Positions 1-8,952 of a DNA stretch of 64,000 nucleotides are shown in pieces (positions within the stretch are counted from its first letter, which is position 1; each line of letters opens with the position of its first letter). The position numbers and the translations under genes were made by a program. The stretch is from NCBI RefSeq assembly GCF_020618475.1, contig NZ_CP085335.1, positions 1 to 64,000 of the forward strand. The letters run 5' to 3'. Under the pieces are notes generated by a model. The model ran no database searches, had not been told where the DNA came from, and worked only from the letters and a program-made list of their open reading frames with translations. The DNA comes from Haladaptatus halobius. Lineage in GTDB: Archaea > Halobacteriota > Halobacteria > Halobacteriales > Haladaptataceae.

Positions 1-357
1 ATCCACCAGAATCGATTTTCTGCCAGTCGTGGGTGAAGTTGTTCACCGAATCCTCGAGAAGAATATCACCCATTTTTGACGCAAGCGTTGCCGTACCCAA
101 AACATAGGAGAGGGAGCTAGCCTCGACAGCACTCAACGATAGTGCGGTCGTTGCAGCTCCGAAGGTTCCTTCCAGGAGATTATCCGGAACCGATACATCC
201 CACGAACACGTTCGTCGCTCGAGTCGAACACGGCAGTGTAGTTGGGATTATTCTCCCTGACGAACACACCTTGCTTCCACATCACGGCATTTGCAAGTCC
301 TCCTTCGTCTTTTTCTATGTAACCGTCTTCGACGACGTGGATATTGTTATCTTCTGA
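1..357 (-). pseudogene. Broken gene running off the left edge
   Basis: Read on the minus strand, two protein-like segments lie in different frames. Upstream is an acidic segment (about 357 down to 130) containing NNIHVVEDGYIEKDEGG. Downstream is a small-residue-rich segment containing GTFGAATTALSLSAVEASS, then a hydrophilic part that continues past base 1. I see no good start codon for the first segment. The simplest reading is one gene with a frameshift near 170-185 and a lost 5' end; two unrelated fragments are also possible. I do not recognise the family. Confidence 0.35.
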
Positions 358-460
358 CTATATATTAACACCGGGGAGAATCTATTAGAAGCAGCGCATT
401 CGAAAAGAGGTTAGCGCACGATACGTGTGTAAACCCGAATACTACGTCGAAGAGGATGAC

Positions 461-2800
461 TCAATCAACATTTCCCCAAAATCGTTCCAACCCGAGCGAG
501 AGCATGTCCGGGCTGACCGGTTGGAACTCCTCACGCTCCGTCTCGGGGAAAAACTCCCTGACGCTGTCCCACGAATCGCGGGCGTAGCGGCTATCGACGA
601 GCACGCGGACGCCCCGCTCGTCGGAACCGCGGATGACGCGTCCGAGCGCCTGCCGTGCCTTTCTGACCGCCGGGACTGTGAGCGCATACGTGAAACCGTC
701 GCCGAACTTTCGTTCGTAGGCGGTTCGCACCGCACGGGTTCGGGGGCTCGCGGTGTTGATGATGGGGACTCCGCAGACGACGGCGGCGCGGAGTCGGTCG
801 CCTCGGTAATCGACGCCCTCGGTGAGCGTTCCCCGGAGGCTCGTGACCAGCACCTTCGCCTCGCCGTCGAAGAACTCGTCTTTCAGTTCCTCCGTGGTGT
901 CGTCCGCGCTGCTCTCGTCCAGCAGCACTCGCTTGTCTACCACCTCGCGGAGGTGTTCCGCGGTCCACTTCGCTTCCGCGTAGTTCGGCATCCCGACGAG
1001 GACGTTGCCGGGCGATCGGGCCACGTCGCGGATAGCGTCGGCGTACACCTGTCGTTCGGGCGTCTCCTCGCCCGGCGCACCCCTGTTGTCGTAGGTGAAC
1101 TTCGGAGCGTCCACCGCGAAGCTCTCGCGGTTCGGCTCGGGGAAATTCAGGCCGTACGTACGTTCGACGACGGGCCTCCCGTCGTTTTCGATGTGAATCA
1201 GACCCGACACTTTTTCGAAAATTTCGAGGGGTTCGAGCGTCGCACTCATCAGGATGCCGCCGCCGAACTCCCCGAGTTGTTCGCCGATGGCGTCGCTCGG
1301 GACGCAGTTCTGCATGGCGAGTTTCGCGTTGTAGGCCCGTCGCCACGAATCGTCGGGTTCGCGGTCGTTCCATGTCCGTTCGAGAACGATCTCGCGGAAG
1401 TACGTCTCGTGATCGTTGCGATACCACTCGCCGATGACGTGGCCCGCCGGGAGGGAAGCGCGCTCCCTATCTTTTTCGTCGGCTTCGTTGAGGATGCGAG
1501 CGACGACCGCTCCGACCGCCTCCGCGCGCGCCCACGTGCCGCCGTCGTACCCCGCGTTCTCGGCCCATTTCGATATCTCGTCGGGTTGTGGGACGGTCGG
1601 GTCTCGGAGTGGAATCTCGGCGTCCGGGAGGTCAGTGAGGTTCGCCTTCCAGCCCCGATGTTCGCGTTCGAGGTGCGCGGTGACTCGTCGGTCGAGTTCC
1701 TCGCGGAGGTCGCGGACGAAGTCGCGGGTCTCCTCCAGTTCGCGGAGGGTGACGTTCGCGTCTTCGAGTTCGGCGCGGATGAGAGCGGCGTCGGCGGTGG
1801 TGTGTTTCGAATCCCGGTCGTCGAACTTCACCGGTTGGATGACGCGCGTGAGTTCGGATTCGGCGTCCCGGAGCGTCGCGTCGCCGACCGACTGGCTTAC
1901 GAGATCGCGGACGCGCGGTTCGAGCATGTGCGCCTCGTCACAGACGAGGAAGGTGGAGTCGTCCACGAGTGCGCCCGTGAACCCCGCGGTCGTCACCGGG
2001 TCAAAGGCGTGGTAGTAGTTTCCGACGACCACTTCGACGTGGCCGAGTAGCGCGCCCATCATCGAGTGCGGGCAGGTGCCCCACTGCACCGAATGGGCAA
2101 CGAGGTCGTCGGGTTCGATGAGACCCATGCCCTCGAAATTGAACGGAACGGCCTCGACGGGGTCACCGTCCTCCGGCAGGTCGTCCAAGAACTGGGCGTA
2201 GAACGGGCAGTACTCCACGTCGCTGTACTCCGGCATCTCCGGCGAGTACGGGGTTGGTTCGCCCGCGGTTTCGAGATACGTCGCGGCGCTCCTCTGACTG
2301 CCCGAGTCGGCCAGTCCGGTCTGCTGGCTTCTGGCCTGGGAGGCGAGGTTCTGGGCGGTCGTGGAGCCACCTTCGCCGGTCAGGTCGCGGGTACGCTCGC
2401 GCAGGCCCTCGCAGCGCTCGTAGACGTTGCCGTCGTCGATTCCCCCCGCGTTCTCGCGGTTGTAGGGACAGACGTCGGCCTTCCCGACGAGCGTGAGCGC
2501 GGAGACGGGGTTCCAGTCGTCGGGGAGGTTCGCGTTGATCGTTCGCAGGTCGGTCTCGAACTGGCGGAGCTGTTGTTTGACGCTCGTGAGGACGAACACT
2601 CGCTCGTACCGGCTGTCGGGGTCGCGCACGAGGTGGAGACCGGCCGTCAGCGCCAGCATCGTCTTGCCAGTCCCGCAGGCCCCCTCGATGACCGAGAAGC
2701 CATCGTCGCGGGCGGTCTCGATGGCCGTCTCGATGCCATCTATCTGCTCGTCGTAGGGTTCGTCGTGTCCGAATATCGTCCGCCAATCCGCCATCATCAT
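461..2800 (-). CDS. XPD/Rad3/DinG-type ATP-dependent DNA helicase (Fe-S, SF2)
   Basis: A 779-residue superfamily 2 helicase, expected to unwind DNA 5'-3' in repair. Visible motifs are Walker A GACGTGKT (residues 40-47), a DEAH box (CDEAHML, about 289) and motif VI QALGRVIRGSDERG near the C-terminus. Between Walker A and DEAH lie four spaced cysteine sites (ADVCPYN, YERCEG, EYCPFY, GTCPHS) that fit the Fe-S cluster pattern of XPD/DinG proteins. The start is ambiguous among three consecutive ATGs. The gene stands alone, with a TATA-like AT stretch upstream around 2850-2860. Long open frames on the opposite strand are GC-rich shadows. The family is clear; the choice between repair XPD and DinG-like paralogue is not. 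Confidence 0.93.
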   Translation of the reverse strand: MMMADWRTIFGHDEPYDEQIDGIETAIETARDDGFSVIEGACGTGKTMLALTAGLHLVRDPDSRYERVFVLTSVKQQLRQFETDLRTINANLPDDWNPVSALTLVGKADVCPYNRENAGGIDDGNVYERCEGLRERTRDLTGEGGSTTAQNLASQARSQQTGLADSGSQRSAATYLETAGEPTPYSPEMPEYSDVEYCPFYAQFLDDLPEDGDPVEAVPFNFEGMGLIEPDDLVAHSVQWGTCPHSMMGALLGHVEVVVGNYYHAFDPVTTAGFTGALVDDSTFLVCDEAHMLEPRVRDLVSQSVGDATLRDAESELTRVIQPVKFDDRDSKHTTADAALIRAELEDANVTLRELEETRDFVRDLREELDRRVTAHLEREHRGWKANLTDLPDAEIPLRDPTVPQPDEISKWAENAGYDGGTWARAEAVGAVVARILNEADEKDRERASLPAGHVIGEWYRNDHETYFREIVLERTWNDREPDDSWRRAYNAKLAMQNCVPSDAIGEQLGEFGGGILMSATLEPLEIFEKVSGLIHIENDGRPVVERTYGLNFPEPNRESFAVDAPKFTYDNRGAPGEETPERQVYADAIRDVARSPGNVLVGMPNYAEAKWTAEHLREVVDKRVLLDESSADDTTEELKDEFFDGEAKVLVTSLRGTLTEGVDYRGDRLRAAVVCGVPIINTASPRTRAVRTAYERKFGDGFTYALTVPAVRKARQALGRVIRGSDERGVRVLVDSRYARDSWDSVREFFPETEREEFQPVSPDMLSLGLERFWGNVD

Positions 2801-2969
2801 TGCTCAGTCAGCCTCGTGCTTAGGGCTGTTGAACTGGATTGGTTCCGTCTTGGTATTTAAACCTCAGCACAGAGTGAACATGGTGGGGGTGCGGAGATAT
2901 TTCAAAAATTTCGGTAAGTGCGTGAGAGGCCTCTTTTCAGGTGCTATCCGATGCCCAATTCTGTGAGGA

Positions 2970-3131
2970 TCATCCCCGGAGGAGAGCGACAAAACTAATT
3001 CCGTGACTGAGAAGAACCGCCCAGTATTCGAGGGAATCGTCCGGATAGCGCCCCTGGGTCGAAGCGACCATAACGAAGCCTCCAGCCAGGATTACAGCGA
3101 TTCCAAAGAGTTGAACGTTCGTTTCGTCCAT
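2970..3131 (-). CDS. Small two-helix membrane protein
   Basis: A 53-residue hypothetical protein starting MDETNVQLFG. It has one clear hydrophobic helix (FGIAVILAGGFVMVA), a short polar loop (TQGRYPDDSLEYW) and a second hydrophobic stretch (AVLLSHGISFVALL). I prefer this start to one 12 codons upstream because the upstream extension is Cys/His-rich and does not look like the rest. No family recognised. Small membrane proteins of this shape are common in haloarchaea. It stands alone between the helicase gene and a GC-rich noncoding stretch. Confidence 0.5.
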   Translation of the reverse strand: MDETNVQLFGIAVILAGGFVMVASTQGRYPDDSLEYWAVLLSHGISFVALLRG

Positions 3132-3277
3132 GCAAACACGATCGAGATGGCAGAAAAAAGCGTTCAATAGTATCCCCGAAAGTCCACCCGGAGCGGCAAG
3201 GACGGGTTAGCACGCTTCCAGTGATTGAGAGGTGTATACGCTCGGCGGCTGGCCGACCAACCGCCACCGCCAGATCC

Positions 3278-3420
3278 CGTGCGGGGACGACTAAACGAAC
3301 GGAGTGAGCGAAGGAGTCGGTTGGGGAGGCGTGTGGGCGGTTGCGGTGCTGTCTGGAATGGACTGAAAGGGGCCGAACGCTTCGCTCCCGCCCGGAGGCT
3401 TTCGAGGACTGCGTCACCAC
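3278..3420 (+). other. Structured-looking noncoding element with GACTGAAAGGGGC motif
   Basis: GC-rich intergenic stretch with ordered motifs: TTGGGGAGGCGTGTGG, GGTTGCGGTGCTGT, GGACTGAAAGGGGC (from about 3360) and GGCTTTCGAGG. The last two bracket a short region with GAACGCTTCGCTCC. The GACTGAAAGGGGCCG and GGCTTTCGAG pair recurs in inverted orientation at about 40398-40500. No coding frame here is convincing. It may be a repeat family or an RNA, but which is not decidable here. Confidence 0.4.
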
Positions 3421-3548
3421 GGGAATTCGGTCAGCTCAACCGAAGAGTTCGAGAACTTTCGCAGACGACTCCGCCGCAATACCGCGTCTCTCGAAGCGAA
3501 CGTCTCGACGACGCAGTGTTTACCCGCCGCGAACTTCTACATCCCGTC

Positions 3549-4130
3549 ATGACCGATGCGGACGAGCCTACGAATCCGACCGAACTCTCGGACGACGATT
3601 GGCGCGACGAACTGCTGTCCTTGCGCGACGAGAAAGACGAGTTCCTCGGCGACCATCCGCAGTCGCCGATTCCGCCCGACAGGCGCGACGAGTTCGACGG
3701 CATCTCGTACTTCGAGCCGGATTCGGAGTATCGCGTGACCGCCACGGTCGAGACGCACGACGAGCCGGAACCGCTCGAACTCGAAACGACCGCCGGGCCG
3801 CCGCAGCGGTATCTCCGGACGACGACGTTCCACTTCGAGGTCGGTGGCGAGAACTGCTCGCTCTCGGCGTACCAGCAGGAGGGCCAAGAATCCCTGTTCG
3901 TTCCCTTCCGCGATAAGACAACGGGTCAGCAGAGCTACGAGGACGGGCGGTATCTCGACCTCCATCCCGACGGAGCACTGAACGATGGCGACGAGGTCAC
4001 GCTGGATTTCAATCTCGCCTATTCGCCGTTCTGCGCCTACAGCGAGACGTTCTCGTGCCCTCTTCCGCCCGAGGAGAACTGGCTGAACGTGGCGATTCGG
4101 GCCGGCGAGCGGGCGTGGGACGGCCACTGA
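3549..4130 (+). CDS. DUF1684 family protein
   Basis: A 193-residue soluble acidic protein. The C-terminal half carries the family's typical stretch: FVPFRDKTTGQQSY, GRYLDLHP, then LDFNLAYSPFCAYSE and FSCPLPPEENWLNV. DUF1684 proteins have no firmly established biochemical role; the NPFCAY-like signature (here SPFCAY) marks the family. I chose ATG 3549 because the frame upstream is Arg-rich and overlaps the noncoding element. It stands alone, with no operon partner in the same direction within about 200 bases. Confidence 0.85.
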   Translation: MTDADEPTNPTELSDDDWRDELLSLRDEKDEFLGDHPQSPIPPDRRDEFDGISYFEPDSEYRVTATVETHDEPEPLELETTAGPPQRYLRTTTFHFEVGGENCSLSAYQQEGQESLFVPFRDKTTGQQSYEDGRYLDLHPDGALNDGDEVTLDFNLAYSPFCAYSETFSCPLPPEENWLNVAIRAGERAWDGH

Positions 4131-4368
4131 GACCGTCCGACGCGGTGGCGATGTCCATCTCCACCGGAAAAGCAGGGGTTGCGACCGAGTTTTCGGAATC
4201 GAAACCCGAGTTTTCGATTCGCCACCGAACGGTTCCTTCCGAACAGTTGTTTCGGGGTTACGAAAACAATTCTTTGATATTCGGGAATTTGGGTGAGACT
4301 TTGGAAAGGATTTTTAGGTGCTCGCCACCAAGAACTGGATGCCGACGACGCCGTTGTCGGCTGAAAGC

Positions 4369-4518
4369 ATGCCAAACTGCGACCACTGTAGCGCGCACGT
4401 CTCCGAACGATTCGCGCGCGTCTTCGCTGACGAACACGGTCACATCCGCGCTTGCCCCGCTTGCTCGGCGAACGCCGGAATCGCCGAGGTAGCGCGACAG
4501 CGCGCGCAAAAAGCATAG
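4369..4518 (+). CDS. Small zinc-ribbon-like protein
   Basis: A 49-residue protein starting MPNCDHCSAHVSERFARVF with two CxxC knuckles (CDHC and CPAC) about 23 residues apart, which should bind one zinc ion. The layout matches small haloarchaeal zinc-ribbon proteins of unknown function. The start is placed at the ATG just before the first knuckle because the 17 upstream codons are not protein-like. A TATA-like TTTTTAGG (about 4311-4318) lies about 50 bases upstream. It directly precedes the GIY-YIG gene on the same strand. Confidence 0.7.
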   Translation: MPNCDHCSAHVSERFARVFADEHGHIRACPACSANAGIAEVARQRAQKA

Positions 4519-4580
4519 CCCGACGAGGCGAAAGGGCGGAATCGACAGGAACAAGACGAACCACGCGAAGCCTGTTAGGT

Positions 4581-4859
4581 GTGACCACCCACTGGGTCTA
4601 CGTCGTCGAATGCAGTGACGGCACTTTTTACACCGGATACACGACCGACGTAGCTCGCCGCGTCGCGGAACACGTCGCCGGCGACGGTGCGAAATACATC
4701 CGTGGGAGGACGCCTATCGAACTCGTCCACACCGAACGATTCGAGTCGAAGTCCGCGGCCATGTCCCGCGAGTACGAGATAAAACAACTCGGCCGCGCCG
4801 AAAAGGAGCGACTGGTGGAAGAATGTCCGGTGGAAAATATCCCACAGAAGAATCGGTGA
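4581..4859 (+). CDS. GIY-YIG nuclease family protein (YhbQ/UPF0213-like)
   Basis: A 92-residue single-domain GIY-YIG protein. The first strand pair reads WVYVVECSDGTFYTGYTTD, followed by RVAEH and the Arg/Lys-rich segment AKYIRGRTPIELVH. A Glu follows in SREYEIKQLGRAEK, where the family has its metal-binding Glu. Stand-alone YhbQ-type proteins act on DNA, but their biological role is poorly defined. GTG at 4581 is chosen because it immediately precedes the conserved WVYV strand. Confidence 0.85.
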   Translation: MTTHWVYVVECSDGTFYTGYTTDVARRVAEHVAGDGAKYIRGRTPIELVHTERFESKSAAMSREYEIKQLGRAEKERLVEECPVENIPQKNR

Positions 4860-4869
4860 GCGACGGCTA

Positions 4870-5451
4870 TCAGTCGTCCGCCGCCGCCTCGTCCGCCGCC
4901 TCGGTCGAGGTCACGTCGGGCGTGATGAAGGCGTATTCTACCGCCTGTCGTCCGAGTTTTCGGGTGCGCTCTTCCAGGTCCTCGTCGACGAACTCGCCGT
5001 CTTCGAACTGGTCGTACGCCCGCCGGATGCCGACCTGATGCGGGAGCACCCAGCCGTGGACGCCGCGAACGGTGATTCGCATGTGGTCGAGCGTGCTGGC
5101 GTAGGAACCGCCGCCGGCGACCACGAGTAGGCCGACCGTGGTATCTTCGAACTCGTCGAAGCCACAGTAGTCGTGGACGTTCCGGAACGCCGAACTGTAC
5201 GATCCGTGGTAGACGGGACTACCGAGAATGACCGAATCGGCCCCCCGAATCTTCCGTTTTATCTCCACCGCGTCCTCCGGTTCGTCTTCGTCCGGGTCGA
5301 ACACCGGAAGGTCGTAGTCGCGCACGTCGAGCAACTCCGTCTCGGCTCCTGCTTTCTCCGCGGCGTCCAGTACATGCGTCAAAGCGGTTCGCGTGTGGCT
5401 CCCGTCGCGCATGCTTCCGCACAGCGCGACGACCCTCGGTACTGCTGTCAT
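4870..5451 (-). CDS. NADPH-dependent FMN reductase family protein
   Basis: A 193-residue flavodoxin-fold oxidoreductase expected to reduce FMN or quinone-like acceptors with NAD(P)H. The N-terminus VVALCGSMRDGSHTRTAL holds the phosphate-binding loop for FMN. The second flavin loop is SVILGSPVYHGSYSSAFRN (about residues 75-95), followed by VGLLVVAGGGSY. The C-terminal tail is acidic and Ala-rich. The gene is convergent with the GIY-YIG gene (10-base gap) and divergent from the phosphohexomutase gene, sharing a 129-base promoter region. Substrate unknown. Confidence 0.9.
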   Translation of the reverse strand: MTAVPRVVALCGSMRDGSHTRTALTHVLDAAEKAGAETELLDVRDYDLPVFDPDEDEPEDAVEIKRKIRGADSVILGSPVYHGSYSSAFRNVHDYCGFDEFEDTTVGLLVVAGGGSYASTLDHMRITVRGVHGWVLPHQVGIRRAYDQFEDGEFVDEDLEERTRKLGRQAVEYAFITPDVTSTEAADEAAADD

Positions 5452-5580
5452 TGTTCGTCTCTCAGTGCCGAGAACGTTTAATCCACTCGGCTCGAAATCA
5501 CCCCAGTATCTCGGTTTTGTCACGACCGTGTTCTCCATACACACGGTGGTTTTTTCGACCACGACGACGACGGACGAAGT

Positions 5581-6963
5581 ATGGACACGCCGATTTCGTT
5601 CGGAACCGACGGCTGGCGGGCAACGCTGGACGAATTCACGTCGCCGCGCGTGCGGATCGTCGGACAAGCTATCGCCGACTACCTCCGCGAGGTCGAAGAC
5701 CGAGCGGGCGAGACGGTCGCGGTGAGCTACGACGCCCGCGAAACGTCGCGCGGGTTCGCGGAAGACCTCTGTCGCGTCCTCGCGGCGAACGGTTTCGACG
5801 TGCTCATCCCCGAGCGGGACACGCCGACGCCCGTCCTCGCGTGGACCATCGCCGACCGCGACCTCGCGGGCGGCCTGATGATAACTGCCTCGCACAACCC
5901 GCCGGAGTACAACGGCGTGAAGTTCATCCCGACGGACGGAGCGCCCGCCCTCCCCGAGGTGACCGACGAGATCGAATCCCGACTCGCCGACCCCGACCCC
6001 CGCCCGGAGGACGAACACGGCGTCGTCCGCGAACAGGATTTCGTCGCGCCCTACGCCGACCACGTATTCGACCTCGTGGAGAGCGACTTCACCGACCTCT
6101 CGGTCGTCTACGACGCCATGCACGGAAGCGGGCGCGGTGTCACCGACCGCCTGCTCGAAGAGACGGGCGCGAGCGTCGAGCGACTCCACTGCGAGCGAGA
6201 TCCCGAGTTCGGCGGCACGCCGCCGGAACCCGACGCCGACCACCTTCAGGAGTTGGTCACGGCGGTTCGAGAGAACGACGCGGATATCGGCATCGCCAAC
6301 GACGGCGACGCCGACCGAATCGCCATCGTGACGCCCGACCGTGGCTTTCTGGACGAGAACCTCTTTTTCGCCGCGTTGTACGACTACCTGCTCGAAGCCG
6401 ACTCCGGCCCCGCGGTTCGAACCGTCTCGACCACCTTCCTCATCGACCGAATCGCCGAGGCGCACGGCGAGGAGGTTCACGAGACCCCCGTCGGGTTCAA
6501 ATGGGTCGCGCAGGCGATGGCCGAGTACGACGCCCTCGTCGGCGGCGAGGAGAGCGGCGGGTTCGCCATACGCGGTCACGTCCGCGAGAAAGACGGGGTT
6601 CTGATGGCCTTGCTCGCCGCCGCGGTCGCCGCGGAACGCCCCTTCGACGAGCGGGTGGACGACCTGCTGGACGAGTTCGGCGAGATCCATCAGAACAAGA
6701 TAAGCCTCGCGTGCCCCGACGACGAGAAAGAGCGCGTCCTCGCCGACCTCGAAGCCGAACTTCCCGAGGAAGTCGCGGGCAGGGACGTGGAGGACGTGGT
6801 GACGAAAGACGGTTTCAAAATCCTGCTCGAGGACGGGTCGTGGCTGCTCGTCCGACCGAGCGGAACCGAACCCAAGATGCGCGTCTACGCCGAAGCCGAG
6901 AGCGACGAGCGCGTCAACGACCTGCTCGTCGCGGGCGAGGAGCTGGTCGAACCGCTGATTTAG
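5581..6963 (+). CDS. Phosphoglucomutase/phosphomannomutase family protein
   Basis: A 460-residue alpha-D-phosphohexomutase that interconverts sugar 1- and 6-phosphates. The active-site serine is in TASHNP (about residue 103), the Mg-binding loop is DGDADR (about 240), the sugar-recognition loop is GGEESGGF, and the phosphate-binding loop RPSGTEP is near residue 425. The N-terminus ISFGTDGWRA is typical. All four domains are present at normal length. Sugar specificity (glucose, mannose or glucosamine phosphate) cannot be read from sequence. The product could feed nucleotide-sugar supply for the glycan genes at 47-64 kb, but that is inference only. Confidence 0.93.
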   Translation: MDTPISFGTDGWRATLDEFTSPRVRIVGQAIADYLREVEDRAGETVAVSYDARETSRGFAEDLCRVLAANGFDVLIPERDTPTPVLAWTIADRDLAGGLMITASHNPPEYNGVKFIPTDGAPALPEVTDEIESRLADPDPRPEDEHGVVREQDFVAPYADHVFDLVESDFTDLSVVYDAMHGSGRGVTDRLLEETGASVERLHCERDPEFGGTPPEPDADHLQELVTAVRENDADIGIANDGDADRIAIVTPDRGFLDENLFFAALYDYLLEADSGPAVRTVSTTFLIDRIAEAHGEEVHETPVGFKWVAQAMAEYDALVGGEESGGFAIRGHVREKDGVLMALLAAAVAAERPFDERVDDLLDEFGEIHQNKISLACPDDEKERVLADLEAELPEEVAGRDVEDVVTKDGFKILLEDGSWLLVRPSGTEPKMRVYAEAESDERVNDLLVAGEELVEPLI

Positions 6964-7123
6964 TTCCCGAACCGACGTCATCAGCGCCGATTTTCGCTCG
7001 CCCCGTCAAACGGTCGTCTGTCTTCTCGCGCCGATGCGCCAGGTACCCGAATCTTATGTGAAATCAATCATATAATAAATCGATTCAGCGAACTTTCTTC
7101 CCGAAACTCGACAATCGCTCGAT

Positions 7124-8326
7124 GTGCGACTCCCCGACTCTCCACCCCCGCTCGTTCTGAAATACTATCTCTATCAAGCGACGGTGACGTTCGGTTTCTT
7201 CTGGCCCGTATTCACCGTCTTTCTCCTCCACCGCGGCCTCTCCTACACGCAGATCGGTCTTTTAGGAACTATCTCCGCGGCGTTCGTCGTCCTCGGCGAA
7301 CTCCCGACAGGGTACGTCGGCGACCGTATCGGGCGTCGAAACGGCCTCCTCGTCGGTTTCGTGCTTCTCTCCCTCTCGCTCCTTGGATTCGTCGTCGCCC
7401 GCGGATTCGCCGGTTTCGTCGTTCTATACGTCCTCTGGGCGCTCGGGCTGGTGTTCCACTCCGGAAGCGACGACGCGTGGCTCTACGACGCGCTCGAATC
7501 CCGTCTCCGCGAGGACGAGTACACCCGTATCCGCGGACGCGGCGGTTCGGTCAACCAGTGGGTGAGCGCGGGAACGATGCTCGCCGCCGGTGGACTGTAC
7601 GGCGTTCGTCCGTGGCTCCCGTTTCTCGCCGGGGGGCTCCTCGTCGCCTGTTCCATCCCCGTCCTCATCTCGATGCCTCGTTCGAAGCACACCGACGAAG
7701 AGGACGGACTGACCGTCGTCGAAACGTTCCCCTTGATCCGTCAGCGGTTGACCGAGCCACCGCTTCGCCTGTTCGTCCTGTACGTGGCGCTGTTCTACGG
7801 CATCGTCAACGCCGCCGACACGTTCATCCAGCCGATCGCCACTTGGACGCTCGGTCTTCCGATGGCGGGCTTGGGGCCGCTCTACACCGGATTCACCGTC
7901 GTCGCCGCGGTCGCCAGTTACCACGCGGGAACGATAGAGGAACTGCTGTCCACCCGGTGGGCCGTGCTACTCATCCCCGGGCTGGTGGCCACGTTCTTCG
8001 TCGTACCGCTGCTCGCGCCGCTCGCAGCGCTCCCGCTCTTCTTCACGATGAAGAGCGCCCGAGTGGTGATGGCCCCGATTACGAGCGGGTATCTCAACGA
8101 CTGCGTCGAGTCGGTCGGCCGCGCCACGCTCCTGAGCGCGGCGTCGATGGTGTACGCGCTCGTCCGCCTCCCCCTCAAACCGCTGGCCGGGGTCGTGGCG
8201 GACGCGACCGCTCCGCTCGTCGCGGTGGCTGCCCTCGGCGGCTTCTTCGTTCTGGCCTCCGTCGTCGTCTGCGCGGTCGAGACGCCAGTTGCCGATGCCA
8301 AGACGGAACGGCAGACCGCTGACTGA
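7124..8326 (+). CDS. MFS transporter
   Basis: A 400-residue major facilitator protein with about 12 hydrophobic helices. The loop between helices 2 and 3 carries GELPTGYVGDRIGRRNGL, a clear version of the MFS motif A. The central loop (MPRSKHTDEEDGLTVVE) separates the two six-helix halves. The start is GTG 7124; an overlapping ATG two bases earlier is in another frame. A TATA-like AATCAATCATATAATAAATC lies at about 7062-7081. The substrate cannot be predicted; multidrug or sugar efflux are both possible. Confidence 0.88.
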   Translation: MRLPDSPPPLVLKYYLYQATVTFGFFWPVFTVFLLHRGLSYTQIGLLGTISAAFVVLGELPTGYVGDRIGRRNGLLVGFVLLSLSLLGFVVARGFAGFVVLYVLWALGLVFHSGSDDAWLYDALESRLREDEYTRIRGRGGSVNQWVSAGTMLAAGGLYGVRPWLPFLAGGLLVACSIPVLISMPRSKHTDEEDGLTVVETFPLIRQRLTEPPLRLFVLYVALFYGIVNAADTFIQPIATWTLGLPMAGLGPLYTGFTVVAAVASYHAGTIEELLSTRWAVLLIPGLVATFFVVPLLAPLAALPLFFTMKSARVVMAPITSGYLNDCVESVGRATLLSAASMVYALVRLPLKPLAGVVADATAPLVAVAALGGFFVLASVVVCAVETPVADAKTERQTAD

Positions 8327-8350
8327 ACACGCCCGCCATCGAAAAAATTC

Positions 8351-8542
8351 TCATTCGAACGACAGCACGTCGCCCGGATTTAGATAGTAGAGCGCCGCGA
8401 GTCCCACGCCGAGCGCCACGGTGACCAGTCCGAGCAGGTCGTTCGCCGACGCGTCGACCCCGTCCCGAAGCACGTAGAACGCCATCACCCCTGCGAACGC
8501 GACCCAGATGATCGCGAGACGGCGGCGTTTCGTCTCGTCCAT
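8351..8542 (-). CDS. Small two-helix membrane protein
   Basis: A 63-residue protein starting MDETKRRRLAIIWVAFAG. A basic N-terminus is followed by one hydrophobic helix (LAIIWVAFAGVMAFYVL), an acidic loop (RDGVDASANDL) and a second helix (LGLVTVALGVGLAALYYL) ending PGDVLSFE. The positive-inside rule puts the N-terminus in the cytoplasm. No known family. It sits head to tail downstream of the GNAT gene on the same strand (26-base gap), so it may be the last gene of the samp2-GNAT unit. Confidence 0.7.
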   Translation of the reverse strand: MDETKRRRLAIIWVAFAGVMAFYVLRDGVDASANDLLGLVTVALGVGLAALYYLNPGDVLSFE

Positions 8543-8568
8543 GCGCCGTCGTTGGCAAACGCGGAGTA

Positions 8569-8952
8569 TCAGTCTTCGCTTTCGAGCAATCCCCACAATC
8601 TCCGCTCCTCCGTCGATTCGATGTCGAACTCCAGCGACTCGTAGAAGGCCCGAACGCTCGGGTCGAACTCCGCGGTCAGCGTTCCGTGTCGTTCGCGGGC
8701 CGCTTCGACCAACGCCGTTCCGATTCCTTGCCCGCGCCGCGCTCGCCGAACCGCGATGGAGTCGATGTAACCGCCTGAATCGCGGGACTCCATCACTGCA
8801 GCGCCGAGGATCCGCCCGCCGTCTTCTGCGACCAGTACGTCACCCGCGTCGATTCGCCCCCGAACCTCGCTTGCGTCGGTTTCGAGCATCGCGGCGTCCA
8901 GAATCCGCATGACGGTGAGGTGGTCGTCGGGCAGAGCGGGGCGGACGGTCAT
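8569..8952 (-). CDS. GNAT family N-acetyltransferase
   Basis: A 127-residue GNAT protein that should transfer an acetyl group from acetyl-CoA to an amine. The acetyl-CoA-binding motif A is IAVRRARRGQGIGTALVEAA (about residues 66-85), with the R-x-x-G-x-G/A signature RGQGIG. The C-terminal RAFYESLEFDIES is the usual motif B. Its ATGA start overlaps the samp2 stop by four bases, so the two genes are translationally coupled. The substrate is unknown; the coupling to a ubiquitin-like protein gene is the most useful clue. Confidence 0.9.
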   Translation of the reverse strand: MTVRPALPDDHLTVMRILDAAMLETDASEVRGRIDAGDVLVAEDGGRILGAAVMESRDSGGYIDSIAVRRARRGQGIGTALVEAARERHGTLTAEFDPSVRAFYESLEFDIESTEERRLWGLLESED

